Shown piece by piece: positions 33,947-42,591 of a DNA stretch of 64,000 nucleotides. This DNA is from Corallococcus silvisoli (GTDB lineage: Bacteria > Myxococcota > Myxococcia > Myxococcales > Myxococcaceae), in NCBI RefSeq assembly GCF_009909145.1, contig NZ_JAAAPJ010000007.1, forward strand, positions 488,191-552,190, in the 5' to 3' direction. A program made the translations under genes and the position numbers. The notes under the pieces are model-generated. The model was given only the letters and a program-made list of their open reading frames with translations, ran no database searches and had not been told where the DNA came from. Positions within the stretch are counted from its first letter, which is position 1. Every line of letters starts with the position of its first letter.

Positions 33947-34509
33947 AGCGGCTGCTGCTCCTGGGGGTGGTGCTGTGGAGCGGGTGCATGCGACGCGACC
34001 TGGCGCCGTCCGGCACGCTGGCGCAGGAAGACCGGTCCATCGTCTTCCCGGAGATGTTCTCGCAGGAGGTGCTGTCCGTGGGGGCGCCAGGCCAGACGTA
34101 CTCACTGGAGGGCGCCCTGCTTCGCGCGATGGTTGTCGCGGCCGACGACTTCCTTCCCCAAGGGCAGGAGGGACGGCCTTGCTGGAGCCGGCGAGAGGCC
34201 TATCGCTTCCGGCTCTTGCGAGAGGGCGACATCGCCTTCATCCGCATGGACGTGGATCCTCGTGCCTGCGCACCGGGAGGGGTTCCTCTGGATGGAAGTG
34301 CCACCTACGCGGTCCGGGTATCCGATGGACGCATCCTGCGGCGGCTCCACGACGGAGAGCCCAATGGAACGCCCATGTCTGGCAGCCCCGATGCGGGCAA
34401 TCCCGATGGAGCCTCGGACCCCTCCATTCCGGTGGGAGATACCTCCTGGGGAGAGGCGCTTCCCTCGTTCCCAGCCCAATGGCTGGACGCGGGGAGTCCC
34501 GCCCCCTGA
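33943..34509 (+). CDS. Small lipoprotein, unknown
   Basis: 188 aa, signal peptide ending LWSGC (lipobox). The mature part has one Cys pair (RPCWSR, PRACAPG) and a beta-rich segment; the C-terminal third is Gly/Asp/Pro/Ser-rich (SGSPDAGNPDGASDPS), disordered-looking. No recognised domain. Starts by ATGA overlap with the JAMM-motif lipoprotein, with GAGGGGAG ~8 nt upstream. Probably a partner or substrate of that protein. Confidence 0.72.
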   Translation: MKRLLLLGVVLWSGCMRRDLAPSGTLAQEDRSIVFPEMFSQEVLSVGAPGQTYSLEGALLRAMVVAADDFLPQGQEGRPCWSRREAYRFRLLREGDIAFIRMDVDPRACAPGGVPLDGSATYAVRVSDGRILRRLHDGEPNGTPMSGSPDAGNPDGASDPSIPVGDTSWGEALPSFPAQWLDAGSPAP

Positions 34510-34613
34510 GCGGCCCATCTCCATGATGGCCTGCGCCCGGCCCCCGGGCGTGAACGCCTTCACCGCTTGTCTCGCGTCTTGGCTAGGGTAGGGCTCCTGG
34601 GAGGGACGCAACG

Positions 34614-35291
34614 ATGCTGGTGGACGGGTTGCCCGAGGACTGGAAGCAGGTGCTGCATGACGCCATCCACGCGCCGTCGTTCAAGGCGCTGGAGACGTTC
34701 GTGCGCGAGGAACGCAAGGAACACACCGTGTTCCCGTCGGAGGAGGACCTGTTCTCCGCGTTCCGTCTCACGCCCTACGCCGACGTGCGCGTGCTGCTGC
34801 TGGGCCAGGACCCCTACCACGGCCCCGGACAGGCCCATGGCCTGGCCTTCTCCGTCCAGCCCGGCGTCCCCCCACCGCCCTCGCTCGTGAACATGTTCAA
34901 GGAGCTCCAGAGCGACGTGGGCGCCCCGAAGCCGCGCGACGGGTCGCTCATCCCTTGGGCGAAACAGGGCGTGCTCCTGCTCAACACCGTGCTCACCGTG
35001 CGCCAGGCCACGCCCAACAGCCACGCGAAGCACGGCTGGGAGCACTTCACCGACGCCGTCATCCGCGCCGTGAGCGCCAGGCCAGACCCCGTCGTCTTCC
35101 TGCTCTGGGGCAAGCCCGCCCAGAAGAAGACCGCCCTCATCGACTCGAAGCGCCACATCGTGCTGGAGGGCGTGCACCCCTCGCCGCTGTCCGCCAGCAA
35201 GGGGTTCTTCGGGAGCAAGCCCTTCAGCACCACCAACGCCGCGCTCGAGAAGCACGGCCAGCGCCCCATCGATTGGGCGCTGCCCGCGTAG
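34614..35291 (+). CDS. ung: Uracil-DNA glycosylase
   Basis: 225 aa family 1 UDG. The water-activating loop GQDPYHGPGQAHGLAFSV (catalytic Asp ~65), LLLNTVLTVR, and the Leu/HPSPLS loop (HPSPLSASKGFFG) are all present. It removes uracil from DNA after cytosine deamination or dUTP incorporation, which matters in a GC-rich genome. GGGAGGG sits ~9 nt before the ATG. Not obviously co-transcribed with neighbours; the upstream lipoprotein ends 104 nt earlier. Confidence 0.97.
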   Translation: MLVDGLPEDWKQVLHDAIHAPSFKALETFVREERKEHTVFPSEEDLFSAFRLTPYADVRVLLLGQDPYHGPGQAHGLAFSVQPGVPPPPSLVNMFKELQSDVGAPKPRDGSLIPWAKQGVLLLNTVLTVRQATPNSHAKHGWEHFTDAVIRAVSARPDPVVFLLWGKPAQKKTALIDSKRHIVLEGVHPSPLSASKGFFGSKPFSTTNAALEKHGQRPIDWALPA

Positions 35292-35332
35292 GCGTCAGGC
35301 CGTCGGCGGGTTGGCTATAGTGCCCGCCCACG

Positions 35333-35962
35333 ATGGCCAACACCTTCCTCGAAGACGCCGCCCGGACCCAGGCCGCCGAAGCTGTCGCGGCCATTGAATC
35401 GCAGACGTCCGCGGAGGTCGTGGTGTCGGTGCGCTCCGCCTCCGGCCACTACGCCCACACCGATGCCCGGTTGGGCGCGAGCGCCGCGTTCGGGGTGCTC
35501 CTGGTGCTCCTGTTCATTCCCCAGGACATCCACCTGTTCGCCTTCCCGCCCGCGGTGCTCCTGGCCTTCGCGGCGGGGGCGCTGGCGAGCCGCCTGCTCC
35601 CGGCGCTCCGCCGCGCGCTCACCTCGCGCAAGCTCCAGGAGGACTCCGTGCGCACCGCCGCGCAAGCCGCCTTCACCGCGCTGGGCGTGTCGCGCACCTC
35701 GCGGCGCACCGGCATCCTCGTGTTCGTCTCCCTCTTCGAGCGCCGCGTGGAGGTCGTCTGCGACCACGGCGTGGACACCGCGCTCCTGGGCGCCGAGTGG
35801 CAGGAGGCGCTGACGCGGCTGGCCGCCACGCTGGCCGCGTCCACCGTGCCCGGCCCCTTCTTCGAGGCCCTGCTCCGCATCCAGGCGCCGCTGGCCCGCG
35901 TCCTGCCCCGCCAGGAGGATGACGTGAACGAACTGCCGGACATGCCCGGAGCCGTCGCGTGA
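35333..35962 (+). CDS. TPM domain membrane protein
   Basis: 209 aa. N-terminal soluble stretch, two membrane helices (~50-66 and ~70-88), and a C-terminal region with TGILVFVSLFERRVEVVCDHGV, typical of the TPM (TLP18.3/Psb32/MOLO-1) phosphatase-like family. TPM proteins are envelope proteins of uncertain function, often next to LemA or TPM-Gly-rich partners. TATAGT (35316-35321) lies 11 nt before the ATG, suggesting a very short leader; no Shine-Dalgarno. GTGA overlap with the next gene indicates a coupled pair. Confidence 0.82.
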   Translation: MANTFLEDAARTQAAEAVAAIESQTSAEVVVSVRSASGHYAHTDARLGASAAFGVLLVLLFIPQDIHLFAFPPAVLLAFAAGALASRLLPALRRALTSRKLQEDSVRTAAQAAFTALGVSRTSRRTGILVFVSLFERRVEVVCDHGVDTALLGAEWQEALTRLAATLAASTVPGPFFEALLRIQAPLARVLPRQEDDVNELPDMPGAVA

Positions 35963-37563
35963 GGGGCTCAAGGACCTTCCTGCTCGCCGTCGCGCTGCTC
36001 CTGGGGCTGGGCTTCGGCGCCCTCCCTGTCTCCGAGGCGCGCCCCGGCGGCGGCAATTCCTATCGGGGCTCGTCGAGCAGCCGGAGCTCCTCTGGCAGCC
36101 GGTCCTCCTCCAGCTCCGGCAGCCGCTCCTCTTCGTTCGGCTCCAGCAGCCGGTCCTCCTCCAGCTCCGGCAGCCGCTCCTACGCCAGCTCCAGCGGCGG
36201 CGAGTCGTCGTCCTCGGGGGGCGGAGGCGCCAATGGAACGGTCTTCGTCATGCCGCTGGTCGTGGCCGTCGTGCTCCTCCTGGCCATCCGCGCGAAGTCC
36301 AGGTCGGACGAGGAGGAGTGGAGCACGACGGCGCCGAAGGCCCCTCCGCCCCGGCGCCAGGACTCGCTGCGCGCGAAGCTCGAGGGGCTGGCTCGCGTGG
36401 GGCCTCGCGGTTCGGACGGGCGGTTGCAGCCGTTGGATCCGGACTTCTCCATCGTCCTCTTCGAGGACTTCGTCTATTCGCTCTTCGCCCGGGTGCACGA
36501 GGCGCGCGGCGGCGACCGCCTGGACACGCTGGGCGGCTGGCTGTCCGACAGCGCCATCGCCTCGCTCAGGGAGCTGGGGACGCCGGACGCGGTGAAGGCC
36601 GTGGTGGTGGGCGCGACCACGTACGAGTCGGTGGAGGGCGTGGGCGCGAAGAGCCGGCGCGTCCGCGTGGTCCTGCGCTTCGAGGCCAACTACACGGAGG
36701 TCTCCAGGTCCGAGCAGAGCTGGTACGTCGCGGAGGAGTGGCGCCTGGAGCGGGGCGCGTTCGTGAAGTCACGGCCGCCCGAAGACGTGCGCGCGTTCAA
36801 GTGCCCCCACTGCGGCGCGCCGCTGGATGCGGTGCAGGGGAACACCTGCTCCTATTGCAACACGGTGGTGAACACCGGCGGGTACGACTGGGTGGTGACC
36901 CGCGTGACGTCGCGGGAGCGGGAGCGGCGCGGCCCCCAGCTCACCGGCACCACGGAGGAGGAGGGCACCGAGCTGCCCACGGTCAAGGACCCCCACGCGC
37001 GGGAGCGGATGGACGCGCTGCGGAAGGAGGATCCGTCCGCGACGGCCATGGCCGTGCGCAAGCGCCTGGAGTTCATCTTCGGCGAGATGCAGACGGCCTG
37101 GTCCCAGCGCGAGTGGCAGGGCATGCGGCCCTTCCTCAGCGACAACCTCTTCCAGACGCAGCTCTATTGGATCAACGCCTACCGCCAGGCCGGTCTGCGC
37201 AACATCACGGAGGACGCGCGCATCACGGGCGTGACGCTCGCGCGGGTGACCCGGGATGCCTACTTCGACGCCGTCACCCTGCGCATGCACGCCGTCAGCC
37301 TGGACTACACCGTGCGGGACCAGGACGGGCAGGTCGTGGGCGGCAGCCGGACGCGGGAGCGGGCGTACAGCGAGTACTGGACGCTCATCCGCGGCCGGGG
37401 CGTGAAGGGCAGCCCCTCGACGCGCAAGGCGTGCCCGTCGTGCGGCGCCCCCCTGTCCATCAACATGGCGGGCCACTGCACGCACTGCCAGGCGCGGGTG
37501 GTCTCCGGTGAATTCGATTGGGTGCTCAGCCGCATCGAGCAGGACGAGTCCTATCAGGGCTGA
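35959..37563 (+). CDS. Membrane protein with duplicated TIM44-like/zinc-ribbon module
   Basis: 534 aa, GTG start at 35959. Signal peptide (~1-28), Ser/Arg/Gly low-complexity (~33-90), membrane helix (~95-112). Then two copies of a module: a TIM44-like domain (~155-275; DPDFSIVLFEDFVYSLFARV) followed by a zinc ribbon CPHCG...CSYC (~281), and a second TIM44-like domain (~350-485; GEMQTAWSQREWQGMRPFLSDNL) followed by CPSCG...CTHC (~491). TIM44-like domains bind membranes or partner proteins. Coupled to the TPM gene, so the two probably form an envelope complex. Confidence 0.8.
   Translation: MRGSRTFLLAVALLLGLGFGALPVSEARPGGGNSYRGSSSSRSSSGSRSSSSSGSRSSSFGSSSRSSSSSGSRSYASSSGGESSSSGGGGANGTVFVMPLVVAVVLLLAIRAKSRSDEEEWSTTAPKAPPPRRQDSLRAKLEGLARVGPRGSDGRLQPLDPDFSIVLFEDFVYSLFARVHEARGGDRLDTLGGWLSDSAIASLRELGTPDAVKAVVVGATTYESVEGVGAKSRRVRVVLRFEANYTEVSRSEQSWYVAEEWRLERGAFVKSRPPEDVRAFKCPHCGAPLDAVQGNTCSYCNTVVNTGGYDWVVTRVTSRERERRGPQLTGTTEEEGTELPTVKDPHARERMDALRKEDPSATAMAVRKRLEFIFGEMQTAWSQREWQGMRPFLSDNLFQTQLYWINAYRQAGLRNITEDARITGVTLARVTRDAYFDAVTLRMHAVSLDYTVRDQDGQVVGGSRTRERAYSEYWTLIRGRGVKGSPSTRKACPSCGAPLSINMAGHCTHCQARVVSGEFDWVLSRIEQDESYQG
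36096..36181 (+). repeat. 35-bp direct repeat in the Ser-rich segment
   Basis: The 35 bp at 36096-36130 recur exactly at 36147-36181, a 51-bp (17-codon) in-frame period encoding a Ser/Gly/Arg tract. This points to expansion by slippage or unequal recombination; length may vary between strains. Confidence 0.8.
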
Positions 37564-37712
37564 GCCGCGCCCAGTCCCTTCGCGAACGCGTCCGCCGCGC
37601 GCGTTCGCGGGGGTGGGGGAGCCTTCACCGGGCGCGCGTCCAGGCGAGCGACAGCCCGCGCGGACTCGAATCGTGGTGACATCCCACGGGCACCCGTAGG
37701 ATGCGGTGCATC

Positions 37713-38516
37713 ATGACCGCCGCCTTCCTCGCCGCCACCCTCGTTGAACCGATGGAACCCGGGCACTACCGCTCCCGCTACGAGGCGGCCTGGTATCAAG
37801 GCCGTGGCGCCTACGGCGGCGTGGTGGCGGGGCAGGTGCTGCGCGCGCTGGAGCACCACCTGAATGACGCCCGGCGGCCGGTGCGCTCGCTCACGGTGCA
37901 CTTCTGCTCGCCCGCCGTGGAGGGCATCGCGGATGTGCACACGCGCATCGAGCGCGCCGGCAAGCTCGTCACCCACGCCACCGCGCGCGTGGAGGGAAGC
38001 GGAGGCGTGGTCGCCGTCGCGACCGCCACGTTCGGTGCCGCGCGCGGGGGCGCCCCTGCCTATCAAGAGTTCGTCATGCCGGAGGTGCCGGCCCCGGAGG
38101 CGCTGACGCCCGTCTCCGAGGACGCGCCGATGCCGGACTTCTGCCGCTTCTTCGAGTACCACTTCTGCGTGGGCCCGGCGCCGTACTCGGGCGGCTCCGT
38201 GGCGGAGGTGGGGGGCTGGCTGCGGCCGCGCGACCCCACCGTGCTGGATGGGCCCCTGTGCGTGGGGCTGATGGATGCGTATCCGCCGTCGGTGCTGTCG
38301 CGCATGGACGGCTTCCGCGCGGCCGCGTCGGTGGACTTCAGCGTGCAGTTCTTCCAGACGTTCCCCGTGGCGGGGCTCGCGCCGGATGCGCGCTACCTGC
38401 GCACCGGCCGCTCCCGGCATGCCTCCGACGGCTACACGGAGGAGTCGCAGCTGCTCTGGACCCAGGACGGCACGCTGCTCGCGCAGTGCCGTCAGCTCGT
38501 CGCCGTGCTCGGCTGA
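37713..38516 (+). CDS. TesB-like acyl-CoA thioesterase
   Basis: 267 aa, double hot-dog fold. The N-terminal domain has GRGAYGGVVAGQVLRAL and SLTVHFCSPAVEG; the second has WLRPRDPTVLDGPLCVGLMDAYPPSVL and the terminal YTEESQLLWTQDGTLLAQCRQL, matching the TesB/acyl-CoA thioesterase II family (hydrolysis of acyl-CoA). ATG 37713 is preferred over 37701: a TAGGAT -10-like box (37697-37702) overlaps the earlier ATG. No Shine-Dalgarno, so a near-leaderless message is likely. Stands alone. Confidence 0.85.
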   Translation: MTAAFLAATLVEPMEPGHYRSRYEAAWYQGRGAYGGVVAGQVLRALEHHLNDARRPVRSLTVHFCSPAVEGIADVHTRIERAGKLVTHATARVEGSGGVVAVATATFGAARGGAPAYQEFVMPEVPAPEALTPVSEDAPMPDFCRFFEYHFCVGPAPYSGGSVAEVGGWLRPRDPTVLDGPLCVGLMDAYPPSVLSRMDGFRAAASVDFSVQFFQTFPVAGLAPDARYLRTGRSRHASDGYTEESQLLWTQDGTLLAQCRQLVAVLG

Positions 38517-38616
38517 GGGTCCCGCGCGAGCAGCCCGGAGCGCGTGCGTGGAAGCGCGCGCCGGCGCCCTGCTCAGCGAACGGGGTTGAAGCGGGCGCCG
38601 CGACCGCGCCTCCGGC

Positions 38617-38976
38617 TCAGGCCGCCAGCTGCTTGCGCAACAGCCGCGTCAGCTCCGCCGGGTCCACGGGCTTGGGCAGGAGCTCCGCGCCGTAGCGGAT
38701 GGCCACGGGAATCAGGTCGTCCAGCTCCGAGTGGCCGGTGAGGAAGATGAACGGCGCCTGGCACTCCTGCAGCTCGCGGATGGCGACGAGCACGTCGGAG
38801 CCGGTCATCTCCGGCATGTTGTAGTCGCACAGGATGGCGGACACGCCAGTCAGGTCCAGGTGGAACGCCTCCGCGGGGGACTGCACGGTCAGCACCGTGT
38901 AGCCCGCGCCACGCAGGACATCCCCCACGGTCGCGAGGACGAAGCGGTCATCGTCGATGACCAACACGCTTGGCAT
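38617..38976 (-). CDS. Single-domain response regulator
   Basis: 119 aa, receiver only. Acidic pair VIDDDRF, phospho-acceptor Asp in ILCDYNMPEM (~52), Thr in FLTGHSE, Lys in LLPKPVDPAE: all conserved, so phosphorylatable. No output domain; such CheY-like proteins act by binding partners or as phosphate shuttles. GGAGGG lies ~8 nt upstream of ATG 38976. No kinase is adjacent; orphan kinases elsewhere in this window (start 6046) could be partners, but that is speculation. Confidence 0.93.
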   Translation of the reverse strand: MPSVLVIDDDRFVLATVGDVLRGAGYTVLTVQSPAEAFHLDLTGVSAILCDYNMPEMTGSDVLVAIRELQECQAPFIFLTGHSELDDLIPVAIRYGAELLPKPVDPAELTRLLRKQLAA

Positions 38977-39113
38977 GGGGCGGCCCTCCAGCGCCTGACT
39001 GAGCGGCGATGCGGCCGAGTGTAACCGAGCCTCTGTCTCCGCGCGCCACACCCCACCGGGCAGGTCTCCGGGGTCGGATGCACCCACGTCGCAGGGTGTG
39101 GGCGCGGCGGGGC

Positions 39114-40454
39114 TCAAGGTTGCGGAGTCGTCACGGCGGTGAGGGACGGGATGAGGATGAGCTTTTCCTGGGGTGGGTTGAGGTATTCGGCGCCGGTCTC
39201 GGTGACGACGGCCATCTCCTCCACGGAGAGGATGCGCAGCGCATCCGGGCTGCTGCCGTCCTTCCACGCGAAGAAGCCGTCGAAGGCGAACACCTGCCCG
39301 GGCCGCAGCGGGCGCAGCGCGGAGCCGGTGGGCGGCTTGCCGGACGCGGCGCCGGACAGCGCGGGGCCCGCGTCATGGGCCCAGTAGCCCACGGGATGGC
39401 CGGTGCCCCACATCACGGGCTCGGAGCCCGCCTCGCGCATCCAGTCGCGCTGGGCCTTGTCCACGTCGTAGCCGCGCACGCCGGGCTTCATCGCCGCGAG
39501 CGCGATGCGGCTGCCCTTCTTCGACTTCTCCCACTTCGCCAGCGCCTCCGCGGGGGGCTGCGTCTCCCCCGGCGCCAGCACGTAGGCGAAGCGCTGGATG
39601 TCCGTCACCCACGTGTCGCCCACGCGGATGCCGAAGTCCGTCTGGATGAAGTCCCCCGGCTGGATGACGCGGTCGGTGGCGTTGGAGTGCCCGCGCGTGG
39701 GCCCGCTGTTCACGTTGGGGTTCTGGTCCGGCTGCCAGCCGTCGCCCACGCCCAGCTCCGCGATGCGCTTCTTCAGGAAGCGCGCCACGTCCGAGTCCCG
39801 CGTCTTGCCCGGCACCACCGTGCGGTACGCCTCCTCCTCCAGCTTCGCGGTGAGGTCCGCGGCCTTGCGCATGAAGTCCACCTCCTCCGGCAGCTTCACC
39901 GACAGCCACTCGGCGACCAGGTCCTCGGAGGACACCAGCTTCTTGCGCAGCGCGGGCGTCAGCGCCGCCTCCAGCTTCGCGCGCTGCGTGGCGGACAGCC
40001 CGTCCGCGATGGGCATCTGCTCCGACGAATTGATGGCCACCTTCGCGGGCTTCGCCTTCACGAGCCGCGCGGCCACGAGCGCGTGGAGGTCCGTGCCCCG
40101 CTCCAGCGGCACCACCTCATCCACCACGCCCATGTCCTTGAGCGCGGTGGCCTCGCCCGCGGGGGACAGCGCCACGGAGCGCAGCGCGTCGCCGTCGCGC
40201 AGGAACAGGAACGCGGCGGTGCCGCCCGCGTTCTCCCCGCCAATGTGGCCGGCGAGCGGGTCGTTGTCGTTCTCACGGCAGAGCACCACCCACGCATCCA
40301 CGCCCGCGCGGGCCATGGCCTGGGGCAGCAGCTTCTGGAGGCGCTCCTTGCGCACCCGGGGCCAGGCGCCTTCCGCGGAGGGCACGGCGGGCGCCGCGTG
40401 GGCGAGGGAGGCGGACAACAGGGCGGAGAGGAGAACGGGCCGGATGCGCGTCAT
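39114..40454 (-). CDS. Secreted M24 family metallopeptidase
   Basis: 446 aa with signal peptide (~1-22). N-terminal creatinase-type domain (~25-175), then a pita-bread M24 domain. Metal ligands: Asp in QTDFGIRVGD, Asp in WVTDIQRF, His in GTGHPVGYWAHD, and the final Glu in LSVEEMAVVTE. The fourth ligand, normally Glu in a TIEPG-type motif, is Asp (VFAFDGFFAW). Related enzymes are Xaa-Pro aminopeptidases. Probably periplasmic or secreted peptide trimming. It is 137 nt from the single-domain response regulator on the same strand. Start ATG 40454 by signal peptide position. Confidence 0.87.
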   Translation of the reverse strand: MTRIRPVLLSALLSASLAHAAPAVPSAEGAWPRVRKERLQKLLPQAMARAGVDAWVVLCRENDNDPLAGHIGGENAGGTAAFLFLRDGDALRSVALSPAGEATALKDMGVVDEVVPLERGTDLHALVAARLVKAKPAKVAINSSEQMPIADGLSATQRAKLEAALTPALRKKLVSSEDLVAEWLSVKLPEEVDFMRKAADLTAKLEEEAYRTVVPGKTRDSDVARFLKKRIAELGVGDGWQPDQNPNVNSGPTRGHSNATDRVIQPGDFIQTDFGIRVGDTWVTDIQRFAYVLAPGETQPPAEALAKWEKSKKGSRIALAAMKPGVRGYDVDKAQRDWMREAGSEPVMWGTGHPVGYWAHDAGPALSGAASGKPPTGSALRPLRPGQVFAFDGFFAWKDGSSPDALRILSVEEMAVVTETGAEYLNPPQEKLILIPSLTAVTTPQP

Positions 40455-40786
40455 GGTGCGTTCTTTCGGGTGGGGGGAGGCCACGGATTGTTTCACGGCC
40501 GCGCGCCGGTGGAACCCGCGAAGGCATGCACGCGGCAGCGGCTTCGCCGGGCTGTCGTGGAATCAGGAGGCATGGCGCACGCGGGAGGGCGTCCCGCGGA
40601 GGGCCCTCGGGCCTGGACGCACGGGGCGTGGGTCTGTCCTCGGGTGAACGCTCGCCTGCCCCGAGGGAGCGGAGCCGGGCGGATGTCTGTCATTGCCCCG
40701 GGACCTCGGGGGGGAGCGCCGGGGAGGCGGAGGTTTGCGACCTTGCGGTGCTCCACTCGCAGCCCTTGTCCCCAGAGGAGTCGCCC
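40455..40786. other. 332-bp divergent intergenic region
   Basis: Between the M24 peptidase (minus) and the methyltransferase (plus). Very GC-rich. An AGGAGG followed by ATG (40572) opens a 105-codon frame, but its Arg/Pro/Gly-rich product overlaps the methyltransferase and looks non-coding. No riboswitch or terminator recognised. Confidence 0.5.
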
Positions 40787-41632
40787 ATGCGCGTCGAGAG
40801 AACGGAATCCGCGGAGGACCGCGTCCCGGGCGATGAGGACCGGGAGCTGCGGTGGCAGGCGCTCCAGGCCCGGCTGTACGCGCCGCTGACGGAGGCGGTG
40901 CTGCGCGGCGCGGGGCTGCGGCCCGGCATGCGGGTGCTGGACGTGGGCTGTGGCGTGGGCAGCGTGTCGTTCCTCGCCGCGGAGCAGGTGGGCTCCACGG
41001 GCGAGGTGGTGGGGCTCGACCGCGAGGCCCGCGCGCTCACGTGGGCCCGGCGCCGCGCCGAGGCGCTGGGGCTGTCCCACGTCCGCTTCCAGGAGGGCAG
41101 CCTGGAGACCCTTCAGCGCGGGGAGCCCTTCGACGCCATCGTGAGCCGGCTGGTGCTGATGTACCAGCCCGACCCCAGCGCGTTCGTGCAGCAGATGGCG
41201 GAGCACCTGCGCCCCGGTGGCGTGATGGCGCTGCACGAGCTGGAGCTGTCGGCCATGGGCCTGGTGCACCCGAAGCTGCCGCTGTTCCACCGCATCTGGA
41301 GCTGGATGCTGCCCACCTGCGAACGGGTGGGCATCAAGGTGCACATGGGGATGGAGCTGGTGGCCACGCTCCGGCGCGCGGGGCTGGTGGTGGCGGACGG
41401 CGTGGTGGGAGGGCGCGTGGGCGTGACGCCGGACTCGGACCCCACGCACACCCTGGTGGAGACCGTGCGCACGCTGCTGCCCCACATGCAGCGGCTGGGC
41501 GTGGCGCTGCCCATGGAGGTGGACGTCGACACGCTGGCCGCCCGGCTCGCCGCCGAGCTGCGCACGGGCGGCGGCGTGCTGGTGCCCAGCCTGATGGTGG
41601 GGGTCTGGGGCCACCGGCCGGGCACTGTCTGA
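40787..41632 (+). CDS. Class I SAM-dependent methyltransferase
   Basis: 281 aa. Rossmann methyltransferase: motif I RVLDVGCGVGSVSFLAAE (~48), acidic end of strand 2 VVGLDREARAL, motif IV FDAIVSRLVLMYQPDP, post-motif HLRPGGVMALHELELS. UbiE/Methyltransf_11-type; substrate unknown. The remaining ~100 residues are helical. GAGGAG lies ~8 nt before the ATG. The next gene follows after 61 nt with its own -10-like box, so they may not be co-transcribed. Confidence 0.88.
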   Translation: MRVERTESAEDRVPGDEDRELRWQALQARLYAPLTEAVLRGAGLRPGMRVLDVGCGVGSVSFLAAEQVGSTGEVVGLDREARALTWARRRAEALGLSHVRFQEGSLETLQRGEPFDAIVSRLVLMYQPDPSAFVQQMAEHLRPGGVMALHELELSAMGLVHPKLPLFHRIWSWMLPTCERVGIKVHMGMELVATLRRAGLVVADGVVGGRVGVTPDSDPTHTLVETVRTLLPHMQRLGVALPMEVDVDTLAARLAAELRTGGGVLVPSLMVGVWGHRPGTV

Positions 41633-41693
41633 GATGGGCGTCTTCGCACGTCTTCACGAGCGGCGGCGGGGTGGGTCGCTTAGAGTGGACTCC

Positions 41694-42449
41694 ATGGCAA
41701 GAACGGCACCCCGCAAGTCCCCGGCGAAGGCGAAGAAGCAGCCCGCCCGCCCGGCCGCGCCCGCGAAGCCCTCGGCCCGGCCGGTGAAGGCGAAGGTGGA
41801 GCCCCACCGCGCCGCCACCTCCGGCCCGAAGCCTCCCGTGCTGGAGGGCGAGCCCGTCTTCGACACCGGCCCCGCGGCCGACCCTCGCGAGGGCGCCACG
41901 AAGCGCCTGCCCGCCGGTGAGTCGAAGGGCGGGGTGCTGCCTTTTGAAATCGATCCCGCCCAGCTGGAAGCAGGCCTCAAGAAGCTCCGGGGCGAGCTGG
42001 TGCACTGGACCAACAAGGGCCGCTACACCAAGGTGCGCTTCAAGTTCCGGGGCAAGCAGCTGCTGCCCGACCTGCCCCTGGCCGCCGTCGTCGCCGCGGA
42101 GGGGCTGTCGTTCTACTGGGGCGGCATCCTGCGCATGCTCGTGGCCAACGTCGTGGGCAAGAGCGTGCTGGAGGTCGAGCTGGTCAACGACGCGGACAAG
42201 CGCGTGCAGGCGGGCCGCGAGGCGCTCCTTTCCGGTGATGTGGACCAGGCGCTCGCGCTGTTCCGCGAGGCGCTCGCCATGGACCGCGACAACGCCTCCG
42301 CGCACCTCAACGTGGGCGTCGCGCTGAAGCTTCGGGGCGACCGCGCCGGGGCCCTGGCCGCGTTCGACGCCGCGAAGGCCAGGGACCCCCAGGGCGGCGT
42401 GGGCGCGGAAGCCGAACGGCTGGCCGCGAGCCTCCGCCCGAAGGCCTGA
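41694..42449 (+). CDS. TPR-containing protein
   Basis: 251 aa. The N-terminus (~1-80) is Lys/Pro/Ala-rich and disordered-looking, resembling a nucleic-acid or ribosome-binding tail. The middle (~85-165) is a mixed alpha/beta segment (KLRGELVHWTNKGRYTKVRFKFRGKQLLPDLP); residues ~170-240 carry TPR repeats (AGREALLSGDVDQALALFREALAMDRDNASAHLNVG-like pattern). TAGAGT (41681-41686) is 7 nt before the ATG with no Shine-Dalgarno, so a leaderless mRNA is likely. Located 240 nt before gyrA. Confidence 0.78.
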   Translation: MARTAPRKSPAKAKKQPARPAAPAKPSARPVKAKVEPHRAATSGPKPPVLEGEPVFDTGPAADPREGATKRLPAGESKGGVLPFEIDPAQLEAGLKKLRGELVHWTNKGRYTKVRFKFRGKQLLPDLPLAAVVAAEGLSFYWGGILRMLVANVVGKSVLEVELVNDADKRVQAGREALLSGDVDQALALFREALAMDRDNASAHLNVGVALKLRGDRAGALAAFDAAKARDPQGGVGAEAERLAASLRPKA

Positions 42450-42591
42450 AGCAGGTCCGAAAGAAGGCCCGAAAACCCCCCTCCGGCGGGGCTGAAAACG
42501 CACCGCCTGGGTGTTGCTTCCGGGTGCCTCGGAAACACCTCCTCCGACCCCTCGGACCGGGCGGGCGGGCAGCCGTGGCGAATCCCCCCTG

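Noticed and set aside
35985..36240. CRISPR-like short repeats in the Ser-rich stretch
   Set aside because: Only two copies of a 35-bp repeat, in frame inside a coding sequence; codon-level slippage explains it.
40572..40889. 105-codon ORF with AGGAGG before ATG
   Set aside because: The product is Arg/Pro/Gly-rich and overlaps the methyltransferase, which has its own Shine-Dalgarno and conserved motifs.
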